This document shows, piece by piece, positions 18,052 through 26,448 of a DNA stretch of 64,000 nt (within the stretch, counting starts at the first letter, position 1; every line of letters begins with the position of its first letter). The stretch covers positions 248,001 to 312,000 of the forward strand of contig NZ_BAAAQN010000002.1 of NCBI RefSeq assembly GCF_039531695.1. Reading direction: 5' to 3'. A program made the translations under genes and the position numbers. The notes under the pieces are model-generated. The model saw only the letters and a list, made by a program, of their open reading frames with translations, was not told the DNA's origin and did not search any database. Source of the stretch: Catenulispora yoronensis. Lineage in GTDB: Bacteria > Actinomycetota > Actinomycetes > Streptomycetales > Catenulisporaceae.

Positions 18052-19569
18052 TTATTCCGCGGTCTGCTCGGTTTGCTCGTTCTGCTCCGCCTGTTCCGTG
18101 AGCGGATTCGAGCGCCAGCGCGGCGCCGGGTGCTTCTGCCACGGCCGCGGCCCGTCCAGCGGCCGGTACTCGACCCCGAGCGCGTCCAACCGCTCCAGAT
18201 GCCGCACCAGGCGCCCCTGGAACTCGGTGAAGTCCCGCTCGGCGGCCGACCAGACGGTCTCGCAGAAGGCCGCCAGGCGCGGAAACGCCTGGTAGTCGAG
18301 GATCCGCGGCGAGGACATGTACTCGCTCCACAGCGCCGCCTCGGAGCCGATGACGTGCCGCGCGTGCTCGGTGGGCATCTGCTCCGGGACCGGCTCGAAC
18401 GCGTACGCCCGCTCCAGCGAGGTCGGCGCGGCCCACGGCGCCCCGGGCTCGCCGTCGGCGTCGGACTGCCGGTAGTCGAAGTACGTCCAGTTGAACGGGC
18501 TGGTGAGCGTGTCGTGGCCGCGCCGTGCCGCCTCGACCGCGCCCTCGGTCCCGCGCCAGGAGGAGACGACCGTGCCCGGGAACAGCTCGCCCTCCAGGAT
18601 CTCGTCCCAGCCCAGCAGCTTGCGGCCCTTGGCCGCGACGTGCGCGCTGACCTGGTGCAGGAACCAGGCCTGGAGGTCCTCCTCGGTCTCCAGGCCGAGC
18701 TCGGCCTTGCGCTGCTGGGCCCGCGGGCTGGCCTTCCACTCGTCCTTCGGGCACTCGTCCCCGCCCAGGCACAGGTACTCGCCCGGGAACAGCTCGCAGA
18801 CCTCGTCCATGACGTTCTTGTAGAACTCGACGGTCGCGTCCTCGACGTTCAGGACCTCGGTGGCCACGCCGAACAGCGTCCACACCGCGCGCGGCTCGGC
18901 GGCCGAGGGCACGTCCTGGTTCCCCAGCTCGGGATAGGCGGCGATGGCGGCCATCGAGTGCCCGGGGACGTCGATCTCCGGGACGACCGTGATGCTCCGC
19001 GCGGCGGCGTAGGCGACGATCTCCCGGATGTCGTCCTGGGTGTAGAAGCCGCCGTGCGGCTTGCCGTCGCCGATGCTCTCGGTGCGCCACGAGCCGATCT
19101 CGGTCAGCCGCGGGTAGCGCTTGATCTCGATCCGCCAGCCCTGGTCCTCGGTGAGGTGCCAGTGCAGGACGTTCAGCTTGTGCAGCGCCATCAGGTCCAG
19201 GAACCGCAGCACCTCCCGCTTGGGCAGGAAGTGGCGGGCGACGTCCAGCAGCACGCCGCGCCACCGGAACCGGGGGGCGTCGATGATCTGCACGTGCGGG
19301 ACCGGGAACGGCCCGCCGTCGCCGGCCTCCCGCAGCGCCGCCGGCGGCAGCAGCTGCCGCAGCGTCTGCTCGGCGTGCAGGACGGCGGCCGGGCTTCCGG
19401 CCTCGAAGGTGACACCGCTGTCGTCGACGGTCAGCCGGTACCCCTCGGGGCCCAGTTCCGGCAGGCCGTCCCGCAGCGTCACCGGCGTCTCGGAGCTGAA
19501 CAGGAGTTCCCCGGCCCCGCGCTCGATGTGCAGAGGCTTCGGAATGATCGAGATCTCAGGAGCGTCCAT
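18052..19569 (-). CDS. beta-N-acetylhexosaminidase, GH20
   Basis: 505 residues with no obvious signal peptide. The GH20 catalytic domain begins near residue 125 (PRFRWRGVLLDVARHF). The catalytic Asp-Glu pair is in YLCLGGDECPKDEWK, and the sugar-binding Trp segments WGLILGWDEIL-type (GRKLLGWDEILEG) and FNWTYFDYRQSD follow. It releases terminal N-acetylglucosamine from chito-oligosaccharides or glycans. This product would suit the PTS at 6-11 kb. The apparent lack of a secretion signal suggests cytosolic processing of imported oligosaccharides. No DasR element is evident upstream. Confidence 0.93.
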   Translation of the reverse strand: MDAPEISIIPKPLHIERGAGELLFSSETPVTLRDGLPELGPEGYRLTVDDSGVTFEAGSPAAVLHAEQTLRQLLPPAALREAGDGGPFPVPHVQIIDAPRFRWRGVLLDVARHFLPKREVLRFLDLMALHKLNVLHWHLTEDQGWRIEIKRYPRLTEIGSWRTESIGDGKPHGGFYTQDDIREIVAYAAARSITVVPEIDVPGHSMAAIAAYPELGNQDVPSAAEPRAVWTLFGVATEVLNVEDATVEFYKNVMDEVCELFPGEYLCLGGDECPKDEWKASPRAQQRKAELGLETEEDLQAWFLHQVSAHVAAKGRKLLGWDEILEGELFPGTVVSSWRGTEGAVEAARRGHDTLTSPFNWTYFDYRQSDADGEPGAPWAAPTSLERAYAFEPVPEQMPTEHARHVIGSEAALWSEYMSSPRILDYQAFPRLAAFCETVWSAAERDFTEFQGRLVRHLERLDALGVEYRPLDGPRPWQKHPAPRWRSNPLTEQAEQNEQTEQTAE

Positions 19570-19880
19570 GGCGACAAGATCTCACGGATCGTTCATCGAT
19601 GAAATGAAAACTTTTCCGCGTGTCTTTGAGCGAATCTGCGAACAAGCGATCAGAATCGCGTCCGGCTGTCCGGCAGTGGTCCAGACAAATTCTCAGCTGT
19701 CCATGCGCGGCACGACACGGACTCCACCGGCCGCCACCCGCCACGATTCCGTCCAGTCATCAACTCTTGACACCCCGGAAACAGTACACTGATCACTTTT
19801 CGGACACCCTCGGCAAGGGCTGAGAACTGCACGTGCAAAGGGTCTGTGCATCTGCGGATTCCACGCATACGCTAGATAGC
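19570..19880. other. AT-richer divergent intergenic region
   Basis: This holds no convincing gene. It is noticeably less GC-rich than its surroundings. It contains tcatcgatga-like palindromic bases near the hexosaminidase start, a TTGACA at 19767 and a TACACT at 19785 that are too close together for one promoter, and a TACGCT 7 bp before the GTG at 19881. Confidence 0.4.
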
Positions 19881-20264
19881 GTGGACGAGTCCTTGGTGGA
19901 GGCCTTTGAACCGGTGGCCCGCGACCTGCGCGCGGCTGGTCTGGACTGTCAGCTCGCTGATGACGCCTCCGGCTCGGACCCCCGCCTCGGCGCCACCGCC
20001 GAACTGATCGTCTCCGGCGTCAAGGTGGGACTGCTGACGCTCGGCGCGGCGATCCTGGACACCGACTCCCGCACCCTGTACCTGGCCGCCCAGACCCAGC
20101 GCCTGGTCCAGGCCAACCTCGGGATCGGCGGCCGGGTGATCGAATGGCCGCCCTGCGTCCCCAGCCACAGCCACCCGATGATGGCCACCCGCGGCCGCCG
20201 GACCCCGTTGTGGACGTGTCCTCTCGACGGCTCGATATCGGTGGCCATCGGGTCGCACCCGTAA
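19881..20264 (+). CDS. conserved-looking hypothetical protein
   Basis: 127 residues from a GTG (VDESLVEAFEPVARDL); another GTG 16 codons upstream would add a poorly folded stretch. TACGCT just before this GTG would give a leaderless mRNA. The sequence reads as an alpha/beta protein with GLDCQLADDASGS, SGVKVGLLTLGAAILDTDSRTLYLAAQ and a C-terminal CPSHSHPMMATRGRRTPLW-type tail rich in His, Pro and Trp. I do not recognise the family. The coding bias (GC3) supports a real gene. Confidence 0.55.
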   Translation: MDESLVEAFEPVARDLRAAGLDCQLADDASGSDPRLGATAELIVSGVKVGLLTLGAAILDTDSRTLYLAAQTQRLVQANLGIGGRVIEWPPCVPSHSHPMMATRGRRTPLWTCPLDGSISVAIGSHP

Positions 20265-20289
20265 GGCTCCGGGCCGCTCTCGAGCCCTC

Positions 20290-21150
20290 TCAGCCGCGGT
20301 GCCGCCGATGTGCCGTCTCCGGTCCCACCACTCTCAGCGTCTCCACGGCCGCCCACGACGGTGACCCCGTCGGCGGCGTGTAGAGCAGCACCTTCTGATC
20401 CTCCGCGGGCGTCAACAGAGCCTCGAAATCGAACTCGACGAGCCCGACCGCCGGATGCGCCAGCCGGGTCCGGCTGCGTCGGCGCAGCGCCACCTCGTGC
20501 CGCTCCCACAACGTGGTGAACTCCTCGCTGGCCTCGTGCAGCCGGTTCACCAGCGCGGTGGCCGCCGGATCGGTGCCCCGCCGCGCCACGACCGCGCGCA
20601 GATCGGCCACCACCTCCCGGCTCCGCCCTTCGCAGTCTTCTTCCGGATACGCCTCGCGGACGAAGGGATCGGTGAACCACCGCCACGCCACGTTCCGGTC
20701 CGGCCCCTCCTCGATCGTGCACATGCAGCCGAACAGCGACTCCGCCAGCGCGTTCTGCGCCAGGACGTCCCCGAGGTCGGTGAGGATCTGCGCCGGGACC
20801 CCGGCGAGCTGGTCGAGCAGGTGCAGCAGCGTGGGCCGGACGTGGTGCCCGGCCAGTTCCCCGGCCGGCGGGCGATGGCCGGCCAGCAGGTACAGATGGT
20901 CGCGCTCGTCGCCGGTCAGGCGGAGCGCCCGGGCCAGGGCGGCGAGCATCTGCGGCGAGGGCTGCGGGCTCCGCGCCTGTTCCAGGCGCATCAGGTAGTC
21001 GGCGGACATGGCGGCCAGTTCCGCCACCTCCTGCCGCCGCAGTCCCGGTGTGCGCCGGCGCGGACCCTCCGGCAGCCCGACTTCCGGGGGCGTGAGCCGC
21101 TCGCGGGCGCGACGCAGGAAGTCGGCGAGTTCCCGGCGATCGAAGGACAT
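20290..21150 (-). CDS. XRE-family regulator with MmyB-like ligand domain
   Basis: 286 residues. The N-terminal HTH shows LADFLRRARERLTPPEVGLP, then RRTPGLRRQEVAELAAMSADYLMRLEQ. This arrangement (RR-TPGLRREEVA) is the signature of the actinobacterial MmyB-type regulators. The C-terminal domain (residues about 105-270) with NALAESLFG, NVAWRWFTDPFVREAYPEED and LVEFDFEALL is the MmyB ligand-binding fold, thought to bind fatty acids or similar. It is divergent from an alpha/beta hydrolase across 140 bp that contain a palindromic site. Confidence 0.92.
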   Translation of the reverse strand: MSFDRRELADFLRRARERLTPPEVGLPEGPRRRTPGLRRQEVAELAAMSADYLMRLEQARSPQPSPQMLAALARALRLTGDERDHLYLLAGHRPPAGELAGHHVRPTLLHLLDQLAGVPAQILTDLGDVLAQNALAESLFGCMCTIEEGPDRNVAWRWFTDPFVREAYPEEDCEGRSREVVADLRAVVARRGTDPAATALVNRLHEASEEFTTLWERHEVALRRRSRTRLAHPAVGLVEFDFEALLTPAEDQKVLLYTPPTGSPSWAAVETLRVVGPETAHRRHRG

Positions 21151-21207
21151 GCCTTCATCCTGCGCCAGGATCGCCGACTGCGGCGGGCGGGGCCGGACGG
21201 TCCGGAG

Positions 21208-21242
21208 CCTGGGATCGCCAGCCTGGGATCGCCGATCCTAGG
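21208..21242. promoter_or_regulatory. candidate operator between XRE regulator and hydrolase
   Basis: cctgggatcgccgatcctagg at 21222-21242 (shown in two parts: CCTGGGATC and GATCCTAGG around CGC) is palindromic but for one position. A further half-copy, cctgggatcgcca, lies 14 bp upstream at 21208. Position and symmetry fit the MmyB-like regulator. Confidence 0.5.
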
Positions 21243-21290
21243 CAACGCGGTCCGATTTCGCCGCGGCCGCCGGCGGCGCAGGCTGAGGCC

Positions 21291-22115
21291 ATGACCACAA
21301 CAGAGATGATCACCGCCGAGACCAGGACCCTGACCGTGGGATCGGCCGCCGTCCGCTATCGCGTCCTCGGCTCCGGTCCGGCTCTGGTCCTGGTGCACGG
21401 CACCGGCGCCGGATCGGTCACCTGGGACCGCCTCCTGGGCCGGCTCACGGACGACTTCACCGTCGTGCTGCCCGACCTGTCCGGCAGCGACGCGGTCGAG
21501 GACGACGCCCCGTTCACCGTCGCGACGCTGGCCGAGCAGGTCGCCGCGGTCATCGAGCACGCGGGCGCCGAACTCGGCGTCCCGGCGCCGATGGACGTCC
21601 TCGGCCACTCGCTCGGGGCCGGCGTCGTCGTCGCGCTCGCCGGGAGCCGCCCCGACCTGGTGCGCCGCCTGGTTCCGCTGTCCGGCTGGGCCCACAACCG
21701 CGACGAGTACATGCGGAACACGATGGACCTGTTCCGCTCGCTCGCCGACCGCCCCGAGGACTTCGCGCAGTTCGCCATGCTCACCGCGTTCAGCCGTCGG
21801 TACCTCCAGGAGATCGGCCGCCCGGCGGTCGACGAGCTGGCCCGGGCCTTCGCCTCGACGCCCGGCCGGGCCCGTCAGCTCGACGCGGTGCGGCACGCGA
21901 TCCGCCACGACGGCCTCAGCGGCCTGATCCCTCGGATCACGGCGCCGACGCTGGTCATCGGCTGCGCGGACGACGGCCTGGTCCCGGTCCGGAACGCCAA
22001 GGATCTGCACGCGGCGATTCCCGGCAGCCGGTATGCCGAGCTGGACTCCGGCCACGTCGCGCGGATCGAGCGGCCGGAGGAACTGGTCGCTGTGGTGCGC
22101 GAGTTCTTGGCCTGA
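21291..22115 (+). CDS. alpha/beta hydrolase
   Basis: 274 residues. The catalytic triad is readable: the Ser nucleophile in LGHSLGAGVVVAL, Asp in GCADDGLVPVRN, and His in LDSGHVARIERPEE. The oxyanion motif LVHGTGAGSVTWD sits near residue 38. The length and order are those of a standard cytosolic alpha/beta hydrolase (esterase or related). It is divergent from the MmyB-like regulator, which probably controls it through the palindrome between them. The substrate is unknown. Confidence 0.9.
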   Translation: MTTTEMITAETRTLTVGSAAVRYRVLGSGPALVLVHGTGAGSVTWDRLLGRLTDDFTVVLPDLSGSDAVEDDAPFTVATLAEQVAAVIEHAGAELGVPAPMDVLGHSLGAGVVVALAGSRPDLVRRLVPLSGWAHNRDEYMRNTMDLFRSLADRPEDFAQFAMLTAFSRRYLQEIGRPAVDELARAFASTPGRARQLDAVRHAIRHDGLSGLIPRITAPTLVIGCADDGLVPVRNAKDLHAAIPGSRYAELDSGHVARIERPEELVAVVREFLA

Positions 22116-22168
22116 TTCGCTGCCGGCTGAGCGTTGACCGCGGCGCGGTATCGGCCCGGTGCGCCGGT

Positions 22169-22834
22169 CTAGCGCGGTTCGTAGGCCCGCAGGAAGAAGT
22201 CGACCCCGCGGGCGACCCGCCGGTCGAACTCCGCCTCGAAATCCATCTCCGGCCGGATCTGCCGCACGTCCGTGCCGGTGACCGCGGTCAGCTGGTGGGC
22301 CAGCAGGTCCGGCTCCGCCAGCACGGCGTCCGGGACGTCCAGGAGCCCGGCGCGCGCCAGCTCCGTCAGCAGCCGGTTCAGGCGCGGGTAGGTGCGTCCC
22401 GGGCCGTTGGCGAACCAGCGCTCGCGCAGCTCCGGGTGGTGCTCGGCCTCGGAGTCGACCAGCTTGCGGAGGTCCACGAGCCGTCCGGTGTACACCGCGC
22501 GGGTCCACTCGCCGGTCAGGCGCAGCAGGGCGGCCCGCAGGTCTCCGGGCCCGGTCAGCGTCGCCGGATCCGGGAAGCCGGTGTCCATCAGGTCCATGAT
22601 GCGCAGGACCGCTTCGTCCTGGACGGCGTCGGTGACCGCCATGAACAGGCCGTTCTTGTCCCCGAAGTGGTTGTAGACGGTCTGCTTGGAGACGTTGGCG
22701 TCGGCGGCGATCGCGTCGACGCTCGCCCGGGTGAAGCCCTCGCGCAGGAACACCGTGGCCGCGGCGTCCAGGATCGCGCGGCGCTTCCGGGGGTTGCCCT
22801 GGAGTTCGGGGGCGGTCGCGGTCATGACGGTCAT
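22169..22834 (-). CDS. TetR-family repressor of the adjacent efflux pump
   Basis: 221 residues; MTATAPEL three codons in is an alternative start with better ribosome-site spacing. The HTH spans about residues 20-65 (RRAILDAAATVFLREGFTRASVDAIAADANVSKQTVYNHF, read in parts). The C-terminal ligand domain (TetR_C, AefR-like) follows. It is divergent from a DHA2 drug exporter. Three copies of an 18-bp palindrome at exact 22-bp spacing fill the gap, giving a textbook local repressor with cooperative binding. Confidence 0.93.
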   Translation of the reverse strand: MTVMTATAPELQGNPRKRRAILDAAATVFLREGFTRASVDAIAADANVSKQTVYNHFGDKNGLFMAVTDAVQDEAVLRIMDLMDTGFPDPATLTGPGDLRAALLRLTGEWTRAVYTGRLVDLRKLVDSEAEHHPELRERWFANGPGRTYPRLNRLLTELARAGLLDVPDAVLAEPDLLAHQLTAVTGTDVRQIRPEMDFEAEFDRRVARGVDFFLRAYEPR

Positions 22835-22861
22835 TCTCTCCTGCCGGGCCGGTTGCCAGAA

Positions 22862-22923
22862 TTAGACTATCGAGTCTAATCTCTTGGACTGTAGAGTCTA
22901 AAACAATGGACTGCTCAGTCCAT
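22862..22923. promoter_or_regulatory. three phased TetR operators
   Basis: Site 1 (22862-22879) is TTAGACT-atcg-AGTCTAA, site 2 (22884-22901) is TTGGACT-gtag-AGTCTAA, and site 3 (22906-22923) is ATGGACT-gctc-AGTCCAT. Centres are 22 bp apart, two helical turns, placing all dimers on one DNA face. Site 1 is a perfect palindrome. Confidence 0.85.
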
Positions 22924-22938
22924 CGGGGAGGAGAGACC

Positions 22939-24480
22939 ATGTCCGCTCGGGACCGGGCCGCCGATCGGCTGCCCCGCGAGTACCTCAGGATCGGCGGCGC
23001 CCTTGTGCTGGGCGCGGCCATGGCGATGCTCGACGCGACCGTCGTCGCCTCCGCGACGCGGACCCTGGCCGAGCGGTTCGGCTCGACGCTGTCCGCGGTG
23101 GCCTGGGTGTCGACCGCCTACCTGCTGACGCTGTCCGTGGTGGTGCCGCTGTCCGGCTGGGCCATGGGCCGTTTCGGCGGGCGCCGGGTGTGGCTGGTCG
23201 CGGTCGGGGCCTTCCTGGCGGGCTCGCTGCTGTGCGGGCTGGCCTGGTCGATCCCGAGCCTGGTCGCGTTCCGCGTGGTCCAGGCCCTGGGCGGCGGGCT
23301 GATCCAGCCGGTGGGCCAGGCGCTGCTCGGGCGCAACGTCGGGCCCCGGTACATGGCCCGGGTGATGGCGGTGATGTCGGTGCCGATGGCGCTGCTGCCG
23401 GTGCTCGGCCCGGCGGCCGGGGGACTGCTGCTGGCCGGGCTCGGGTGGCGGTGGATCTTCTTCATCAACCTGCCGATCGGTGTACTCGCGATCGTGTTGG
23501 TACGGCGGTGGGTGCCGGCCGTGGAGGCGGGGGCGACGGGGCCGGCGGGAGCGGCGGGGTCGGCGGCAGCCGCTTCGGCCGGCGGCGGTGCCGCGCGGTT
23601 CGACGTACGCGGCTTCGCGCTGATCGCCCCCGGGCTGGCGGCCCTGGTCTACGGCTGCTCGGCGGCCGGCGACCACGGCGGGTTCGGCTCGTCGGCGGCG
23701 TGGCTCCCGATGGCCGGCGGCGCGGTGCTGCTGGTGCTGTTCGTGGTCTACAGCCTGCGCACCACCGTCACGCCGCTGCTCGACCTGCGGCTGTTCCTGA
23801 ACAAGGCGTTCAGCGTCGCGATGCTCAACGCCCTGCTGATGGGCGCGACGCTGTTCGGCGCGATGTTCCTGCTGCCGCTGTACTACCAGCAGGCGCACGG
23901 GTTCTCCCCGCTGCGGGCCGGACTGGTGCTGGCGCCGCAGGGACTGGGTACGGCGGTGTCGACGTTCGTCGCGGGCCGGCTGACGAACCGGGTCGGACCG
24001 CGGGTGCTGGTCGTGGCCGGGACCGCGCTGGCGACCGTCGCCACGATCCCCTTCGCCCTGGTCGGCGCGTCGACGTCGGCGCTGTCACTGGCCGTGCCGC
24101 TGCTCCTGCGCGGCCTCGGACTCGGCCTGGTGATGGCCCCGCTGATCACCGCCGGCTACTCGACGCTGCGCCGCGACCTGATCCCGCAGGCCACCACCAC
24201 CTTCAACATCCTGAACCGGGTCGGCGGCTCGATCGGGACCGCGGTGCTGGCGGTGATCCTGGTGCGCGGCCTCGGCAGCGGCACCCCGACGGCGGCCACG
24301 GCGGCATCCGCCTACGGCGCGACGTTCTGGTGGGCCCTCGGCTGCACGGCCGTGACCCTGGTCGCGGCGGCGTTCCTGCCCGGGGCCCGGGCGATGCGCG
24401 AAGCCCTGGCCCGGACCCCGGCCTCGATCCCGGTACCGAACGGAGCCGCCGAGAAGCAGCCGGTCCCGGCAGCGGCCTGA
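22939..24480 (+). CDS. DHA2-family drug efflux transporter (EmrB/QacA type)
   Basis: 513 residues from the ATG with a GGGGAGGAGAG ribosome site; the longer frame would start inside operator 3. About 14 membrane segments are visible. Motifs: LDATVVASATRTLAERF in helix 1, WVSTAYLLTLSVVVPLSGWAMGRFGGRRVW (motif A, read in parts), and GPAAGGLLLAGLGWRWIFFINLP (motif C region). It exports drugs or similar compounds by proton antiport. It is controlled by the divergent TetR repressor. Confidence 0.94.
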   Translation: MSARDRAADRLPREYLRIGGALVLGAAMAMLDATVVASATRTLAERFGSTLSAVAWVSTAYLLTLSVVVPLSGWAMGRFGGRRVWLVAVGAFLAGSLLCGLAWSIPSLVAFRVVQALGGGLIQPVGQALLGRNVGPRYMARVMAVMSVPMALLPVLGPAAGGLLLAGLGWRWIFFINLPIGVLAIVLVRRWVPAVEAGATGPAGAAGSAAAASAGGGAARFDVRGFALIAPGLAALVYGCSAAGDHGGFGSSAAWLPMAGGAVLLVLFVVYSLRTTVTPLLDLRLFLNKAFSVAMLNALLMGATLFGAMFLLPLYYQQAHGFSPLRAGLVLAPQGLGTAVSTFVAGRLTNRVGPRVLVVAGTALATVATIPFALVGASTSALSLAVPLLLRGLGLGLVMAPLITAGYSTLRRDLIPQATTTFNILNRVGGSIGTAVLAVILVRGLGSGTPTAATAASAYGATFWWALGCTAVTLVAAAFLPGARAMREALARTPASIPVPNGAAEKQPVPAAA

Positions 24481-24505
24481 TCCTTGCTCGGCGCGCCGCA
24501 GCCGG

Positions 24506-24563
24506 ACCCGGCTCCGCCGCTCAGGCGGTCCCCGGCCCGGCTCCGGCGCTCAGGCCGTGCCCG
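24506..24563. repeat. 29-bp imperfect tandem duplication around a stop codon
   Basis: Read on the minus strand, two copies built on ggagccgggc ... gcctgagcggc follow each other, with the TGA of the minus-strand gene in the first copy and a second TGA 29 bp further on. Confidence 0.6.
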
Positions 24564-25161
24564 ACTCCGGCCAGTTCGCCCAGTGCGTGTTCGGCGACCG
24601 CGTCGGCCGGTACTCGTGCGGGTTGCCGGTGTCGAGGACCTTGGCGATCAGCTGGAAGGCCTCCTCCCGGCTCGGCCGCTCGACCAGCACGTCGGGGTGG
24701 TGCCAGGACTCCAGGCGCAGGACCTCCGGCAGGTCGGCCGGCACCAGGGCCCGCAGCTCCGCCTCGTCGGCCAGCAGCAGGTCGCGGTGCGCGGGCACGA
24801 GCTCGCGCACCACCTCGGGGAAGTACTCGCCGGGGCCGGCCTCGACCGGGAGGTCCTGGCCGCGCACGCGCAGCGGCTTGCCGCCGACGTAGTTGCCGTC
24901 GTCGTCGAGCAGCTCGTCGAGGTTCTCGACCCGCTGGAGCTGGCTGCCGGCCCGGACGCCGTAGCCGGTCAGGGCGTCGGTGACGGACCGGGCGCCGGCG
25001 TTGTAGCCGACGGTCTCGATCACCACGGCCCAGCGCTTCTCGTCGCGGTAGACGTGCAGCCGGACGTCGACGGCGTGGTAGTTGCCGTGGTCCAGGAACG
25101 GGAAGGTGAAGTCCTGCGCCGAGGCGTCGACCTGGTCGAGGAACTGCTGTCCGAAACTCAC
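24550..25161 (-). CDS. conserved hypothetical protein
   Basis: 203 residues. No signal peptide or membrane segment. Recognisable features: MSFGQQFLDQVDASAQDFTFPFLDHGNYHAVDVRLHVY at the N-terminus (read in parts), an acidic middle (ENLDELLDDDGNYVGGK), and the C-terminal NPHEYRPTRSPNTHWANWPES. It resembles a family of actinobacterial and enterobacterial proteins of unknown function (DUF7003-like, from memory). It is next to marC on the same strand with a 29-bp gap, but no functional link is evident. Confidence 0.65.
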   Translation of the reverse strand: MSFGQQFLDQVDASAQDFTFPFLDHGNYHAVDVRLHVYRDEKRWAVVIETVGYNAGARSVTDALTGYGVRAGSQLQRVENLDELLDDDGNYVGGKPLRVRGQDLPVEAGPGEYFPEVVRELVPAHRDLLLADEAELRALVPADLPEVLRLESWHHPDVLVERPSREEAFQLIAKVLDTGNPHEYRPTRSPNTHWANWPESGTA

Positions 25162-25190
25162 AGGGAAAGCCTAGGTGATCGATTCCTAGG

Positions 25191-25805
25191 TCACCCGGCC
25201 TTGACGAAGGCCCGCACCGCATCGGCGACCATCTGCACCGCGATCGCGGACAGCAGCAGGCCCGCGATCCGGGTCACCAGGGTCACGCCGGAGTCCTTGA
25301 TGACCCGGATCACCGGGACCGAGAACCGCATCGTGAACCAGAGCGTGAGGTGGATCGCCACGATCGCCAGGGCCACCGCGTCGATCCCGGCCAGGTGCGC
25401 GGTGCCGGCCCGCTTGGAGAACACCATGACCGCGACGATCGCGCCCGGGCCGGCCAGCAGCGGGGTGCCCAACGGCACCAGCGCCACGTTCACCGACTCG
25501 TTGGCGTTCGACGGCTCCTCGCTCTTGCCGGTCAGCAGCTCCAGCGCGATGAGCAGGAGCAGCAGGCCGCCGGCGGCCTGGAGCGCGGGCAGCGTCACGC
25601 CCAGGTAGTCCAGGATCTGCTGGCCGAACAGCGCGAACACGCAGATCACGCAGAACGAGACCAGGGCGGCCTGCCACGCCGCGCGGGTCCGCTCGGCCTT
25701 GGACTTGCCGTTGGTCAGCGCCAGGAAGATCGGGAGGGTGCCCGGCGGGTCCATGATCACGAACAGGGTGATGTAGGCCTCAAGGAAGAGTTTCGCGTCG
25801 AACAC
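25191..25805 (-). CDS. MarC-family integral membrane protein
   Basis: 204 residues with about six membrane segments. MarC signatures: FVIMDPPGTLPIFLALT, QAAGGLLLLLIALELL, PLGTPLLAGPGAIVAVMVF and VTLVTRIAGLLLSAIAVQMVADAV (in parts). The family has no proven transport function. The upstream HAxH-rich region and downstream hypothetical gene give no clear context. Confidence 0.92.
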   Translation of the reverse strand: MFDAKLFLEAYITLFVIMDPPGTLPIFLALTNGKSKAERTRAAWQAALVSFCVICVFALFGQQILDYLGVTLPALQAAGGLLLLLIALELLTGKSEEPSNANESVNVALVPLGTPLLAGPGAIVAVMVFSKRAGTAHLAGIDAVALAIVAIHLTLWFTMRFSVPVIRVIKDSGVTLVTRIAGLLLSAIAVQMVADAVRAFVKAG

Positions 25806-25890
25806 GCTGGACGACCTACCACCTTTCAGGACCGGCGATCACGGGTCCGCCGAAGCGGGCTTGTCCAAGAGTACTGATCGCCGGGGCGCC

Positions 25891-26388
25891 TCAGGCCAGC
25901 CAGGGATAGCGCTGGACCAGCGGCGTCCCGGACCACCAGCGTCCCAGCCCGAACTGCCAGCCCAGGGTGGTGAAGCCGATCCCCAGGACGACCAGGGCGT
26001 CGATCAGGTGGTCGTCGAGGAAGGGGTTGCTGCTGATCGGCAGCGACGCCATCCACATGAACACCAGCAACAGCGCACCACAGACCGCGGTGACCCGCAT
26101 GACGATGCCGAGCACCAGCCCCACCCCGATCCCGGCCAGCCCGATCATGAACAGCCAGTCGGCCCAGGCCTGGCCGGCCAGGCCGTGGAAGAACCCTTGG
26201 AACGGCCCTTTGACGTTCGTCAGGTAGGCGGTGGTCGGCGAGCCCCCGTGGATCCAGGCCTTGCTCGTCGGCGTGGCCTTGCCCAGCCCGAACAGCTTGT
26301 CCAGGAAGGCCCACACGAAGGTCCAGCCCAGCAGCGCGCGCACCAGGGCCCAGAGCCAGTCGAGGCGGATCGGCTCGGTTGCCTTCAT
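25891..26388 (-). CDS. DoxX-like membrane protein
   Basis: 165 residues from MKATEPIRLDW; a GTG six codons earlier is possible, but a CATAAC -10-like element just before the ATG favours it. Four membrane segments: LVRALLGWTFVWAFLDKLFGLG, LFMIGLAGIGVGLVLGI, CGALLLVFMWMASLP and IDALVVLGIGFTTLG. This is the DoxX/TQO small subunit-like layout found near thiosulfate or quinone proteins. An electron-transfer role at the membrane is possible but unproven. Confidence 0.8.
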   Translation of the reverse strand: MKATEPIRLDWLWALVRALLGWTFVWAFLDKLFGLGKATPTSKAWIHGGSPTTAYLTNVKGPFQGFFHGLAGQAWADWLFMIGLAGIGVGLVLGIVMRVTAVCGALLLVFMWMASLPISSNPFLDDHLIDALVVLGIGFTTLGWQFGLGRWWSGTPLVQRYPWLA

Positions 26389-26448
26389 GAGGCAGTTATG
26401 CGACACGTCGCGCGTTCCCGCATGCCGGGCTGGGAAACGGGTGAGGCG

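Noticed and set aside
16253..19264. A 1003-codon open frame that would fuse XPB to a long N-terminal part
   Set aside because: The first 450 codons are the wrong frame of the hexosaminidase gene, with low-complexity Arg/Ala composition. A GTG with a good ribosome site starts the true XPB.
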